From JAJEAO01 sp963667635 (lineage in GTDB: Bacteria; Acidobacteriota; Vicinamibacteria; Marinacidobacterales; Marinacidobacteraceae): 64,000 nucleotides of DNA. Positions 37,023 through 45,609 of this stretch are shown one piece after another (position 1 is the first letter of the stretch; the number at the start of each line of letters is the position of its first letter). Made by a program: the position numbers and the translations under genes. The notes below the pieces were generated by a model. It was not told the DNA's origin. It ran no database searches and saw only the letters and a list, made by a program, of their open reading frames with translations. The stretch spans positions 434,001-498,000 of the forward strand of contig OZ246946.1 of NCBI GenBank assembly GCA_965232015.1. The letters run 5' to 3'.

Positions 37023-37236
37023 CCCCGGGTCTGCTGGAGCCCGGTGGTTGCCCCCCGCCCCGCATGGGGCGCCGCAGCCGCAGCGGGCGTGACGAAAGTG
37101 GAGGGTTCCTGACTCCCCGCTTTCCGGGTACCATTCAGGAGGTCCGTCGGCGGCGGCGACGCCGGGCCTCCCCCGCGGGGAGGCGCCGGGCCGTCGGCGC
37201 AAGGTGGAATGTCTCAAAGACCAAGGGAGATCAGAC
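37023..37236 (+). other. PKS-ACP intergenic region with short hairpin
   Basis: No gene is apparent in these 214 bases. A hairpin with an 8-bp stem and CGC loop lies at 37166-37184 (GCCTCCCC / GGGGAGGC), without a T-run. GGGAGA at 37225-37230 is the ribosome-binding site of the ACP gene, 6 bp before its ATG. The hairpin could adjust ACP expression relative to the PKS, but this is a guess. Confidence 0.5.
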
Positions 37237-37491
37237 ATGTCACGCACAAGCAGTCGCGTCCTCGCCCACCTGCTGGGTTTCGTGAACGAGGACCGCGTTT
37301 CCCCGCGGGCGCAACAGGCCCTGGATGAAGCTCGGGACTTCACCCTGGCCGACTACGGGATCAGTTCCGTGGACGCCGTGGACCTGATGAAGAAGATCGA
37401 AGCCGACTTCGGAGTCGAGATCCCGATGGACGAGGCCGCGAAGTGGAGCGGCATGCAGGATTTGCTGGACTTCCTCGACGCGCGCTCCTGA
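37237..37491 (+). CDS. Discrete acyl carrier protein, 84 aa
   Basis: Small acidic carrier protein expected to hold acyl groups on a 4'-phosphopantetheine arm. The core reads YGISSVDAVDLMKKIEADFG; the attachment site is Ser44, with Ser and Val around it instead of the usual Asp-Ser-Leu. The length is normal for an ACP. ATG 37237 is preferred over GTG 37204 because GGGAGA lies 6 bp upstream. It lies directly after PKS-B, whose final block lacks an ACP, so it may accept the chain from, or work with, module B5 or the hydrolase downstream. A role in a different pathway is possible but less likely from context. Confidence 0.9.
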   Translation: MSRTSSRVLAHLLGFVNEDRVSPRAQQALDEARDFTLADYGISSVDAVDLMKKIEADFGVEIPMDEAAKWSGMQDLLDFLDARS

Positions 37492-37573
37492 CGGCGTCTC
37501 CCGGGGCGGCGCGCGGCCGTCATTCTGACGTCAACCTCGTCCTCGCGCCGGTGACCGGTAGCGCCGCCACCGC

Positions 37574-38485
37574 ATGACCACGACCAGCGGCCGGCTCGTC
37601 GTTCCCCAACCGCGGGAGACCGCCCGGGTTTCCCTCGGTTCGGGCATCGCCACGGTCCTGCGCCGCTATGGCAATCCGGACGGGCCGCGCCTCATCGTGA
37701 GCCACGGCAACGGTCTCGCGGTGGATGCCTATTACCCGTTCTGGTCGCTCTTTCTGGAGGACTTCGAGGTCGTCGTGTACGACTGTCGCAATCACGGACA
37801 CAACCCGCTGGGTCCCCCGGAGGAACACAACCCGCGCGTCTTCGCGGAGGATCTCGACGGCGCCATTCTGCCCGGGGTGCAGGCGATCTTCGGCCACAAA
37901 CCCACGGTGGGCTGCTTCCACTCCCTGTCGGCGCTGGTGAGCCTCTTGCTGCCTTCGCGGGGCTCTGGATTCCGTGGCCTGGTGCTCTTCGATCCCCCCG
38001 TGTATCGCCCGGGAATCGCCCCGAAGATTTTCGATGAACGCATGGCGGCGGCGGCGCACATGTTGCGTATTCGGGCCAACGAATTCGCCAGTGTGGACGA
38101 CTTCGTGGATCTCAGTCAAATGTCGCCGCTCCTCGTGGGTATTGACCGCCCCAGCCTGCGCCTGATGGCGGAGGCCCTTCTCCGGCCCCGTTCGGACGGC
38201 CCGGGGTATTCACTTCGTTGCCCCCCGGCGTACGAGGCGCAGGCGATGGAGTTCATCACCGCCTACGCGGTGCTCGTGGACATCGAGAAGATGCGGTGCC
38301 CGGTCAAGGTGATTGGCGGCGACCCCACGTCGTCGTTCTCCTTCCTGCCTTCGGAGCAGGTGTCGGAGCTGTTCCTCGCGGACTACGACTTCGTCCCGGA
38401 CAGCACCCACTATCTGCAGCTCCAGTTCCCCGAAAGGTGCCACGACCTCACGATCCGCTTTCTGGAAGGCATCGGGATCGCCTGA
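37574..38485 (+). CDS. Alpha/beta-hydrolase, candidate polyketide release enzyme
   Basis: A 303-aa protein with alpha/beta-hydrolase fold features: an oxyanion-type SHGNG (residues 43-47), DCRNHGHN (70-77, equivalent to the common DxRGxGxS), a nucleophile elbow CFHSLSA with Ser117, a likely acid in GGDPTSS, and a C-terminal His in DSTHYLQ. The elbow has Ser where GxSxG would have its final Gly. No signal peptide is visible, so it is cytoplasmic. It follows the discrete ACP by 82 bp on the same strand. Since PKS-B has no thioesterase, hydrolysis or cyclising release of the finished chain is a reasonable role; the substrate is inferred from context only. Confidence 0.8.
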   Translation: MTTTSGRLVVPQPRETARVSLGSGIATVLRRYGNPDGPRLIVSHGNGLAVDAYYPFWSLFLEDFEVVVYDCRNHGHNPLGPPEEHNPRVFAEDLDGAILPGVQAIFGHKPTVGCFHSLSALVSLLLPSRGSGFRGLVLFDPPVYRPGIAPKIFDERMAAAAHMLRIRANEFASVDDFVDLSQMSPLLVGIDRPSLRLMAEALLRPRSDGPGYSLRCPPAYEAQAMEFITAYAVLVDIEKMRCPVKVIGGDPTSSFSFLPSEQVSELFLADYDFVPDSTHYLQLQFPERCHDLTIRFLEGIGIA

Positions 38486-38574
38486 CGGTTGGTGACGAGG
38501 ACGCCGGCGGCATCCTCGGGAGTGATCGCCGACGCGCCCCGAACGCGTGGCTCGCAGGGGGTGAGTTGTCGTGA

Positions 38575-38603
38575 TTGACCCGGAGGCCTGGATCTGATAG
38601 ACC
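38575..38603 (+). promoter_or_regulatory. Possible sigma70-type promoter upstream of the TonB receptor gene
   Basis: TTGACC, a 17-bp spacer, then TAGACC preceded by TGA. It lies about 120 bp before the receptor ATG and after the hydrolase stop, suggesting that the PKS transcription unit ends before the receptor. Weak match in the -10 box. Confidence 0.35.
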
Positions 38604-38725
38604 GGGGACGGGAAACGGAGTTGTTGAGGAAGGGCTGCGGTTCCCTGTTCACCACGCGTCGCGCCGGCCTCCGGGGGTCTTCCCCGGCCGTCGCGACGCC
38701 CCAGGCCATCGCACGGGGGATCGCC

Positions 38726-41590
38726 ATGCTTCGTCTTCTCGTTCTTCTCCTCATCGGGCTGCTTCTGCTGACACCCGGTGTTTTCGCCCAGGAGCAGACC
38801 GGCTCGCTCCAGGGTCGGGTCACGGACGCTTCGGCCGGAGTGCTGCCGGGCACGACGGTGACGATCTCCGGGGAGAACCTGTTGGGAGGGGCCCGAACCG
38901 CGGTCGCCGCGGACAACGGCTCCTACCGGCTGACGAACATCCCGCCCGGCGTGTATCGGGTCGCCTTTCGGCTCAGCGGTTTCGGCGAACAGGTCTTCGA
39001 AGGCGTCCGCATCTCCACGGACACGACGTTCACGCTGAACGCGGAGCTGAGCGTCGCCGCGATCGAGGAGACCGTCACCGTTGTGGGCGAGGCGCCGGTG
39101 ATCGAGACGCAGGCCACCGACGTGGCCTTCAACTTCACCGACGAGGTCATGGAGAACGTCCCGAACGCGCGGGATCCGTGGGCGATGGTGTCCCAGGTCC
39201 CCGGAGTCACCACGAACCGGATCAACGTCGGCGGCACCGAGACCGGCAACCAGCTCGCGTTCCGCGGCCACGGAGTCTTCCCGGGCCAGAACATCTACGT
39301 TCTCAACGGGGCCAACGTGACCGACAACCAGTCGAACGGAGGCTCGCAGTTCTACTTCGACGTGGACTCCTTCGAGGAGATGCAGATCGAGGTCAGTTCG
39401 CACAGCGCCGAGGTCCAGACGCCGGGCATGGTGATGAATATCGTGCCGAAGTCCGGCTCGAACAACTTCAGCGGGACGGTGAGCACCTACTTCGGGAACG
39501 AGGGCATGCAGTCCAACAACGTGGACTCCAGCCTGCGGAGCCTGGGCGTGGACCGGGCCAGCAATCTGAACCAGTACCTGGACACCGGGGGCGAGGCGGG
39601 TGGCCCGCTGATCCGCGACCGGCTCTGGTGGTGGGGCGGTTACCGCTACCAGGTCGTGGAGAAGTTCGTCACCGGCACCCAGAATCCGGATGGCAGCTTC
39701 CCCATCGACGAGACGGTCCTGTGGTACCCCTCGGCCAAGCTGAACTGGGCCATCAACCAGAACCACCAGTTCTCGTTCTACTTCAACATGGCGCAGAAGA
39801 AGCGGTTCAACCGCTCGCTCAGCTCGCTGCGCCCCCTGGAGACGACATGGAATCAGCAGGGGGCGCCCGTCGCGCGGCTCTTCACGTTCCGCGACGACTG
39901 GACTCCGACCCCGGAGGTCCTGGTCTCCTTCAAGGCGAACATCATGGACCAGGGGTTCGAGCTCCGCGCCCAGCCGGAAGTGGATGTCCAGAACACGCCC
40001 GCCCGGCTGGATCTCGCCACCGGGCAGTGGTCCGACGCCCCGCCCCTCGAGTTGGGGGTGCACAAGAACCTCCGCAACGTGGCGACGACGGTGTCCTGGT
40101 ACCGGAGCGACTGGGGCGGGGACCACGATTTCAAGGCCGGGTTCGAGATCGGACAGATCCGGGCCTTCGGCAACCAGGGCGGCGGCGTGGCCCGGAACAC
40201 CTACACGGCCGATCACCGGCTGCATTTCTTCAACGGCGAGCCTTCGGAAGTCATCCTGTGGGCTTCCGGCGCGGTGGCCGCCACCGGTCCCCAGCGCTCC
40301 GCGTTCATCCAGGATTCCTGGGCGGTGAACAACAAATTGCGCCTCAACCTCGGCGCCCGGTGGGACTGGCAGGCGAATTCGCTCGACCAGGTGACCGCAC
40401 CGGCCAGCCGCTATCTGGAGCCGGTTTCCCAGGAAGGAACGGGCGACCTGATCGTGTGGAACACGTTTTCCCCGCGCCTGGGGATGGTGTTCGACCTGAC
40501 GGGGGACGCGCGCACCCTGCTCAAGTCGAGCTACGGGCGCTACCACTGGGTGCTCTGGCTGGACCGGGTGCAGCAGGCGAGCGTCGCGGGCGACCGCAAC
40601 CGCAAGCACGTCTGGAACGACCTGAACGGCGACCGCAACTTCACCGAGGACGAGCTTGGACCGGTGCTCAGCGCCCTCGATCCCGGCGTGAACCGGGTGA
40701 CCATTGATGGCGATCTGGATCCTTCCTACACCGACGAATTCACCGTGGGTCTGACGCGGGAAGTAGCGGCGAATGTCTCGGCGAGCGCCACGGTGATGTG
40801 GCGGCGCGACCGGGACATCACCTGGCTCATGCACCCCGACATCTCGCCGGCGGACTACACCGCGGTGACCGGCGCCGATCCCGGCCCCGACGGCGCTCTC
40901 GGGACCGGCGACGATGGAGGAGCGATCACGTTCTACGAGCTGGATGCGTCCAAGACCGGCCTCTCGCCCAACTTCCTCACCACCCGCGACGGCTTCGAGC
41001 ACGAGTACCGCGGCGTCGAGTTCACCGTGCACCGTCGGCTCGCGTCCAACTGGCAGTTCATGGGCTCGGTGACCCTCGGCGAGCAGACCGAGAACTACGG
41101 GAGCGGCTCGTTCGCCAACCCGGACCGGGCGCTCTCCGGCGCGCAGTTCCCCATCGGCGACCCGAGCCTCGTGGACGGCACCCGGATCGCGAACTCGACG
41201 CCGACGCTGGTCAAGCTCCTCGGAACCTACCAGGCGGACTTCGGCCTCACGCTGAGCGGCTTCTACCAGTACATCAGCGGCAACAACTTCACCCGCACGG
41301 TGAACTCGACCGCCGCCCTCGGGCGCAGCCTGAACCAGGGCAACGTGCGGCAGTTCGCCGGCGAGCGGAACGCCGAGAACTGGGACGCGGCGAACGTCCT
41401 CGATCTGAGGGCCGCCTACGATCTCGGGCTCGGTGACCTGGGAGCGCTCTCGCTGCAGTTCGATGTCTTCAACGCGCTGAACATCAACACGATCACGAAC
41501 ACGCAGACGCTCTCCGGGGGCGCCTTCGGGCGGGTGCTGGGATTCGTTCCGCCCCGCATCTTCCGGATCGGCGCCAAGCTGCGTTTCTGA
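38726..41590 (+). CDS. TonB-dependent receptor, Oar-like, with N-terminal carboxypeptidase-regulatory domain
   Basis: Outer-membrane transporter of 954 aa. ATG 38726 was chosen because GGGGGA lies 5 bp upstream and a clean signal peptide follows (MLRLLVLLLIGLLLLTPG, cleavage likely after VFA). Next comes a CarboxypepD_reg-like beta-sandwich (GSLQGRVTDASAGVLPGTTV, residues about 25-105), then the plug (ETVTVVGEAPVIET onward, about 115-260), then a long beta-barrel ending in an aromatic residue (AKLRF). This layout is typical of Oar/SusC-like receptors in Acidobacteriota and relatives. The substrate cannot be read from sequence. It has its own candidate promoter, so a link to the polyketide is possible but unsupported. 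Confidence 0.93.
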   Translation: MLRLLVLLLIGLLLLTPGVFAQEQTGSLQGRVTDASAGVLPGTTVTISGENLLGGARTAVAADNGSYRLTNIPPGVYRVAFRLSGFGEQVFEGVRISTDTTFTLNAELSVAAIEETVTVVGEAPVIETQATDVAFNFTDEVMENVPNARDPWAMVSQVPGVTTNRINVGGTETGNQLAFRGHGVFPGQNIYVLNGANVTDNQSNGGSQFYFDVDSFEEMQIEVSSHSAEVQTPGMVMNIVPKSGSNNFSGTVSTYFGNEGMQSNNVDSSLRSLGVDRASNLNQYLDTGGEAGGPLIRDRLWWWGGYRYQVVEKFVTGTQNPDGSFPIDETVLWYPSAKLNWAINQNHQFSFYFNMAQKKRFNRSLSSLRPLETTWNQQGAPVARLFTFRDDWTPTPEVLVSFKANIMDQGFELRAQPEVDVQNTPARLDLATGQWSDAPPLELGVHKNLRNVATTVSWYRSDWGGDHDFKAGFEIGQIRAFGNQGGGVARNTYTADHRLHFFNGEPSEVILWASGAVAATGPQRSAFIQDSWAVNNKLRLNLGARWDWQANSLDQVTAPASRYLEPVSQEGTGDLIVWNTFSPRLGMVFDLTGDARTLLKSSYGRYHWVLWLDRVQQASVAGDRNRKHVWNDLNGDRNFTEDELGPVLSALDPGVNRVTIDGDLDPSYTDEFTVGLTREVAANVSASATVMWRRDRDITWLMHPDISPADYTAVTGADPGPDGALGTGDDGGAITFYELDASKTGLSPNFLTTRDGFEHEYRGVEFTVHRRLASNWQFMGSVTLGEQTENYGSGSFANPDRALSGAQFPIGDPSLVDGTRIANSTPTLVKLLGTYQADFGLTLSGFYQYISGNNFTRTVNSTAALGRSLNQGNVRQFAGERNAENWDAANVLDLRAAYDLGLGDLGALSLQFDVFNALNINTITNTQTLSGGAFGRVLGFVPPRIFRIGAKLRF

Positions 41591-41661
41591 TCTCCGGAGC
41601 TGACCGCTCAGCCGGGGTGGCGATCTCGCCGCCCCCGGCCCCTTCCCGCGAGGTGTATCCC

Positions 41662-43056
41662 GTGCGCTCGACCGCCCTCCTTCTCCTCGGCCTCCTGATC
41701 GGTTGCGCCCCGCCGCCACCGCCGCCGGCGGATCCGGCGGACGGGTTCGACTACGGCGTCCCCGGCGCGCTCGAGCGGGCCCGGATCAGGACCGCGATCG
41801 TCGAGGAAAAGCTGCGCACCGCCCTGCTTCCGGCGATGCGGGCGCACGGCATCGACATGTGGATCGTCCTCGATCGCGAGAACCACCCGGACCCCCTGCA
41901 TGAGGAGATCGGCGGCGGGTTCGCGGGGGTGCGCTCGGCCTACATCTTCTTCGACGCGGGCGGCGCCGAGCCCGAGAAGATCTACCTCGGCTCTCACGTC
42001 CAGCCGGGGGACTCGGTGATCGAGCAGGTGTACGACGAGAAGGCGTACTACGGCTACAGCGAGGAGGGGATCACGCCCCACCTGCGGGAGGCGGTCCACA
42101 GCCGGGATCCCGAGCGCATCGGGGTCAACACCTCGAAGACGCTTCCCGAGGCCGACGGCCTCACCGTCGCCCTCCGGGAGGTCCTGGTGGATGCGATCGG
42201 CAGCCCCTACTCCGATCGCCTGGTGTCCGCGGAACTCCTGATCCGGGACTTCCGCAACGCGCGCACCCCGCTCGAGCGGGATCTCTACCGACAGCTCACC
42301 GAATGGACCGCGCGCTGGGAAACGGAGGGCCTGACCGGGCCCCACGTCGTGCCCGGGGAAACCACCGCGCTCGAGATGGCCGCCTGGTTCGAGGACCGCG
42401 CCCTCGCGCTGGGCATGGGCAGCTTTCAGACCGTGCGGGTGGTCCGGGGCGGGGACCTTCTGCCGCGCCACGACCCGGACATCGCCATCGAGCCCGGTGA
42501 CATCGTCGCGGTGGACGCCGGACTGTTCTATCTCCAGTTCGAGTCCGACATGAAGCGGACCGCCTACGTCCTCGCCCCCGGGGAGACGGAGCCGCCCGAG
42601 AGCATCCGGAACGCGTGGGCCGAAGTGATCCAGACCTCGCGGCTCTACGCGAGCCGGATGATCCCGGGCGCCATCGGGCACGAGATCTACGAGGCGATCA
42701 TCGCGGAGGCGGAGCGCGACGGCTACGTTCGGGACACCCGCACCGACCCGAGCGTCGGGAACACCGGGCCCGAACACGAGATCGCGCTCTACGGGCACTC
42801 GCTCGGCAACGACCTGCACGACATCGGCGCCCGGGTGGCTCCGGACATGCCGTTCGCCTACGGCGACCGGGTGCGGTTTCCGCTGGTCGAAGGCGAGTTC
42901 GTCGCCATGGAGTTCCATGTCGGCGTGCCGATCCCCGAGTGGAACGGCAAGAAGTGGTCCGCGCGCTACGAGGAGATCGCGGTGGTGGGGAGCGAGGGAC
43001 TCGAGGAGTTCATCCCGTTCCAGACGGAACTGCTGCTCATCCCGTCCCGCGACTGA
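41662..43056 (+). CDS. M24-family (Xaa-Pro aminopeptidase-like) lipoprotein, copy 1
   Basis: A 464-aa predicted lipoprotein with a pita-bread metallopeptidase fold. GTG 41662 is chosen: AGGTG lies 6 bp upstream and the protein begins with a lipobox leader (MRSTALLLLGLLIGC). An ATG 45 bp upstream would add 15 residues before the signal. All five M24 metal ligands appear present: Asp in VDAGLFY, Asp in ESDMKRT, His in YGHSLGNDLH, Glu in AMEFHV, Glu in QTELLLI. It probably removes residues from proline-containing peptides in the periplasm or at the membrane. Homologous to the minus-strand gene at 44147-45559. Confidence 0.9.
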   Translation: MRSTALLLLGLLIGCAPPPPPPADPADGFDYGVPGALERARIRTAIVEEKLRTALLPAMRAHGIDMWIVLDRENHPDPLHEEIGGGFAGVRSAYIFFDAGGAEPEKIYLGSHVQPGDSVIEQVYDEKAYYGYSEEGITPHLREAVHSRDPERIGVNTSKTLPEADGLTVALREVLVDAIGSPYSDRLVSAELLIRDFRNARTPLERDLYRQLTEWTARWETEGLTGPHVVPGETTALEMAAWFEDRALALGMGSFQTVRVVRGGDLLPRHDPDIAIEPGDIVAVDAGLFYLQFESDMKRTAYVLAPGETEPPESIRNAWAEVIQTSRLYASRMIPGAIGHEIYEAIIAEAERDGYVRDTRTDPSVGNTGPEHEIALYGHSLGNDLHDIGARVAPDMPFAYGDRVRFPLVEGEFVAMEFHVGVPIPEWNGKKWSARYEEIAVVGSEGLEEFIPFQTELLLIPSRD

Positions 43057-43144
43057 GCGGCTCGGCTCGGCGCGGCGTTCTCGTCCGTCCCGGGTTGCGC
43101 GTCGTGGCGATCCGGTAGCGCATGGAGTCCTGACATGTTAGGGT

Positions 43145-43411
43145 ATGTTCGTGCCTAGCACCAGTGTTCATTTCCCGGCGGCCCTCCTGGCCAGCCTGAA
43201 CCGGATTGCCGCGGAGCGAGGGATCAGTCGGAACCGCGTGATCGTGGAGTCGTGTACACGGACTGCCGCGGAGCGCGCATCCTGGCCGGAGGGCTTTTTC
43301 TCGAACGACCACTTGACCGCCGCCGAAATCGCTGTGCTTCAGGAGGCCGGCGCGGAATTCGATCGGGCCATCCGGATCGCCCGCTCGAGTCGAACCGGAC
43401 CGCCGTTCTGA
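43145..43411 (+). CDS. vapB: Ribbon-helix-helix type antitoxin (VapB-like)
   Basis: An 88-aa protein with an N-terminal STSVHFPAALLASLNRIAAE segment followed by GISRNRVIVE, the pattern of CopG/ribbon-helix-helix DNA-binding antitoxins. The C-terminal half, with an acidic stretch, would bind the toxin. Its TGA overlaps the ATG of the PIN-domain gene by 1 bp (TGATG), the usual antitoxin-first layout. No clear Shine-Dalgarno sequence precedes the ATG. Expected to repress its own operon. Confidence 0.82.
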   Translation: MFVPSTSVHFPAALLASLNRIAAERGISRNRVIVESCTRTAAERASWPEGFFSNDHLTAAEIAVLQEAGAEFDRAIRIARSSRTGPPF

Positions 43412-43827
43412 TGTTGCTTCTCGATACCAGCGCCGCCTCGAGAATCATGCGGCGACGACCCGACGCCCTGCGCCGGCTACGCGACGAAGACCCGGGAAGG
43501 GTGTACTTGTGTACGCCTGTGGCGGCGGAAATCCGCTTCGGCCTGGCGCGCCTGGAAGCTGGATCGCTGAAGCAGCGGGTGCTGGAGCGGGAGTTCGAAC
43601 GCCTCCGTGCTGCACTCAGATGGGTGGATTGGACGGAAACCGCGGCGCTGACTTTCGGGCATTGGAAGTCTCTCCTCCAGCAACGGGGTACCCCCATCGA
43701 AGACATGGACCTGGCGATCGCATCCATCGCAGTGGCCCTCCCGGCTCGGCTCGCCACCGGCAACATGCGGCACTTCCGTCGAATCGAGAGTCTGGAACTG
43801 GATGACTGGTCGGCGGAACCGGGTTGA
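43411..43827 (+). CDS. vapC: PIN-domain ribonuclease toxin (VapC-like)
   Basis: A 138-aa PIN-domain protein; the family cleaves specific RNAs, often tRNA, using Mg2+ held by acidic residues. Asp5 (LLLDTSA), Glu40 (AAEIRFG) and Asp100 (EDMDLAIAS) are visible. The fourth position, usually Asp in NxxDF, is His121 (GNMRHF), so the metal site may be altered. ATG 43411 gives a normal VapC length; an upstream in-frame start at 43252 would only add antitoxin-overlapping sequence. Translation is coupled to the antitoxin. Confidence 0.83.
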   Translation: MLLLDTSAASRIMRRRPDALRRLRDEDPGRVYLCTPVAAEIRFGLARLEAGSLKQRVLEREFERLRAALRWVDWTETAALTFGHWKSLLQQRGTPIEDMDLAIASIAVALPARLATGNMRHFRRIESLELDDWSAEPG

Positions 43828-44146
43828 TGCCCTTGAGTGGTCGCGCTCCCGGACACGCGCAATGCAACCGGGGAGAGGACCTGTGGCCGGAGTTGCCGCG
43901 ACCTCACCCTCGCGCATCACCGCGGAGCCTCGATCCACCCCGGCGCGGAACACGTCAAGGGCAAGCGCGCGGACGCTCGAAGGGCGCGGAACCCGGTTTC
44001 ATTCCTCCTGACTGACCAGTCCACCCTCCGGGGCGACCAGCAGCAGACGCTCCTGACGAGGGATTGTCGGAAGCGGCCGGAGGCGCAGGTGGGGCACAGC
44101 CCGCGAGCGCGAGCAGGACGCCCCCCCAGGAGCGCCGGGAGCGGGG
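43828..44146. other. 319-bp intergenic stretch, no gene recognised
   Basis: Lies between the toxin gene and the 3' end of the second M24 lipoprotein. Short open frames are not supported by composition or start sites. On the minus strand AGGAGGA stands just before an ATG at about 44009, but that frame stops after 15 codons. No tRNA-like fold or repeat of the local palindromic family was seen. Confidence 0.5.
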
Positions 44147-45559
44147 TTATTTCGCCGGTTCGATGAGGAACAGCTCGGTCTGGGTGGGGATGAGCCAGTC
44201 GGCCCCCTGTTCGGTGACCCGGGCGGTCTCCTCGAAGCGGGCGTACCAGGTCCTGCCGTCCCATTCCGGCACCGGGATGCTCACGTGGAACTCGATCGAG
44301 ACCCACTCGTCGGCGTGGAGCGGGAACCGGACCCGATCGCCGTAGGCGAACGGGATGTCGTCGGCGACCCGGGCCCCGATGTCGTGGGCCACGTTGCCCA
44401 CCGAGTGCCCGTACACCCCGACTTCGGGCTCGGTCGTCGTCACCGCGTCCCCGCCGGCGTCGGGACCGGCGGCGCGGTAGCCGCGGCGCTCCATCTCGGT
44501 GTTGATCGCCGACCAGGTCTCCGCGCCGACCGCTCCCGGCACCATGAGGCTCGCGTAGTAGTCGCCGATCTCGTGCGTCGTGCGCCACACCTCCTGCAGG
44601 CTCTCCGGCATCCCGGTCTCGCCCGGTCGCAGGATGTAGGCGGTTCGCTTGATGTCGATCGCGAAGTGGAGGTAGCGCAGCCCGCCGTCGATCCCGACGA
44701 TGTCACCCGGCTCGAGCGGGATCTCCGGGTCGTGGATCGGCAGAAGCTCGCCCTCGCGCACGACCCGGACGGTCCCCCATCCGGTCAGTCCGAGCTCGCG
44801 CGCCCGGTCCTCGAGCCACCAGAACACGTCCTCCGCGGTGGTCACGCCGGTGGTGACGTTCGCCGTGGAGAGCGCCTCCTCCATCCAGCGCGCGGACCAC
44901 GCGAGGAGCCGGGTGTAGATCTCGGTCTCGACCGGGGTCCGCGCCAGCCGGAAGTCGCGGACGAGGAGCTCCGCCGAGACGATGCGGTCGGCGTATTCCG
45001 ATCCGATCGTTTCGACGAGGAAGTTGCGGAGGCCCACGGTCAGCCCGTCGGCTTCGGGAAGGGTGTCGGAGGTGTTGACGCCGATCCGCTGCGGATCCCG
45101 GTCGTGGACCGCCCGCGCGAGGTGCGGCGTCAGGCCCTCGGGGCTGTAGCCGTAGTAGAGGGTCTCGTCATAGACCTGCGTGATGACCGAGTTCTCGGGC
45201 TGGGCGTGGGAGCTGATGTAGATCTTCTCGACCGTGTCGGAGCCGTCGTCGTGGAAGATGAAGGCGCCGCGCACCCCGGCGAACCCGCCGCCGAGCTCCG
45301 TGTGGAGAGGCTCCTCGTTGTTCTCGCGGTCGAGGACGATCCACATGTCGATCCCGTGGTTGCGCATGGCCGGGAGGAGCGCGGTCTGCAGCTTCTCGGC
45401 GATCGCGTTCCGCTGGATCGCGAACCGCTCCTTCGCGCCCGGGATGCCGTACTCGTCCCCCGGCGAGGGGGGCGGGGCTGGCTCCATCGCTCCGCCGCCG
45501 CATCCCGCGAGTCCCGCCGCCACCGTCGCCGCCGCCGTGATTCGTCCCAGAGTCGTCAT
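44147..45559 (-). CDS. M24-family (Xaa-Pro aminopeptidase-like) lipoprotein, copy 2
   Basis: A 470-aa paralogue of the gene at 41662-43056, sharing long stretches such as MWIVLDREN and GVNTS. The start at 45559 is supported by AGGAGG upstream and a lipoprotein leader (MTTLGRITAAATVAAGLAGC). Metal ligands are kept: Asp in IDGGLRY, Asp in AIDIKRT, His in YGHSVGNVAH, Glu in SIEFHV, Glu in QTELFLI. The usual DAG motif is DGG here. It is the last gene of a six-gene minus-strand run, starting 50 bp after the membrane-protein gene. Likely a periplasmic or membrane-bound dipeptidase or aminopeptidase. Confidence 0.9.
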   Translation of the reverse strand: MTTLGRITAAATVAAGLAGCGGGAMEPAPPPSPGDEYGIPGAKERFAIQRNAIAEKLQTALLPAMRNHGIDMWIVLDRENNEEPLHTELGGGFAGVRGAFIFHDDGSDTVEKIYISSHAQPENSVITQVYDETLYYGYSPEGLTPHLARAVHDRDPQRIGVNTSDTLPEADGLTVGLRNFLVETIGSEYADRIVSAELLVRDFRLARTPVETEIYTRLLAWSARWMEEALSTANVTTGVTTAEDVFWWLEDRARELGLTGWGTVRVVREGELLPIHDPEIPLEPGDIVGIDGGLRYLHFAIDIKRTAYILRPGETGMPESLQEVWRTTHEIGDYYASLMVPGAVGAETWSAINTEMERRGYRAAGPDAGGDAVTTTEPEVGVYGHSVGNVAHDIGARVADDIPFAYGDRVRFPLHADEWVSIEFHVSIPVPEWDGRTWYARFEETARVTEQGADWLIPTQTELFLIEPAK

Positions 45560-45609
45560 CCGTGCTCTCCTCCTGTCGGCCGGCGAGGATATGCGACCTC
45601 GGGCGGCCG

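Noticed and set aside
43828..44146. Short plus-strand ORFs after vapC as a further small gene
   Set aside because: No start signal, biased composition or similarity; two overlapping frames are equally open, as expected by chance at this GC content.
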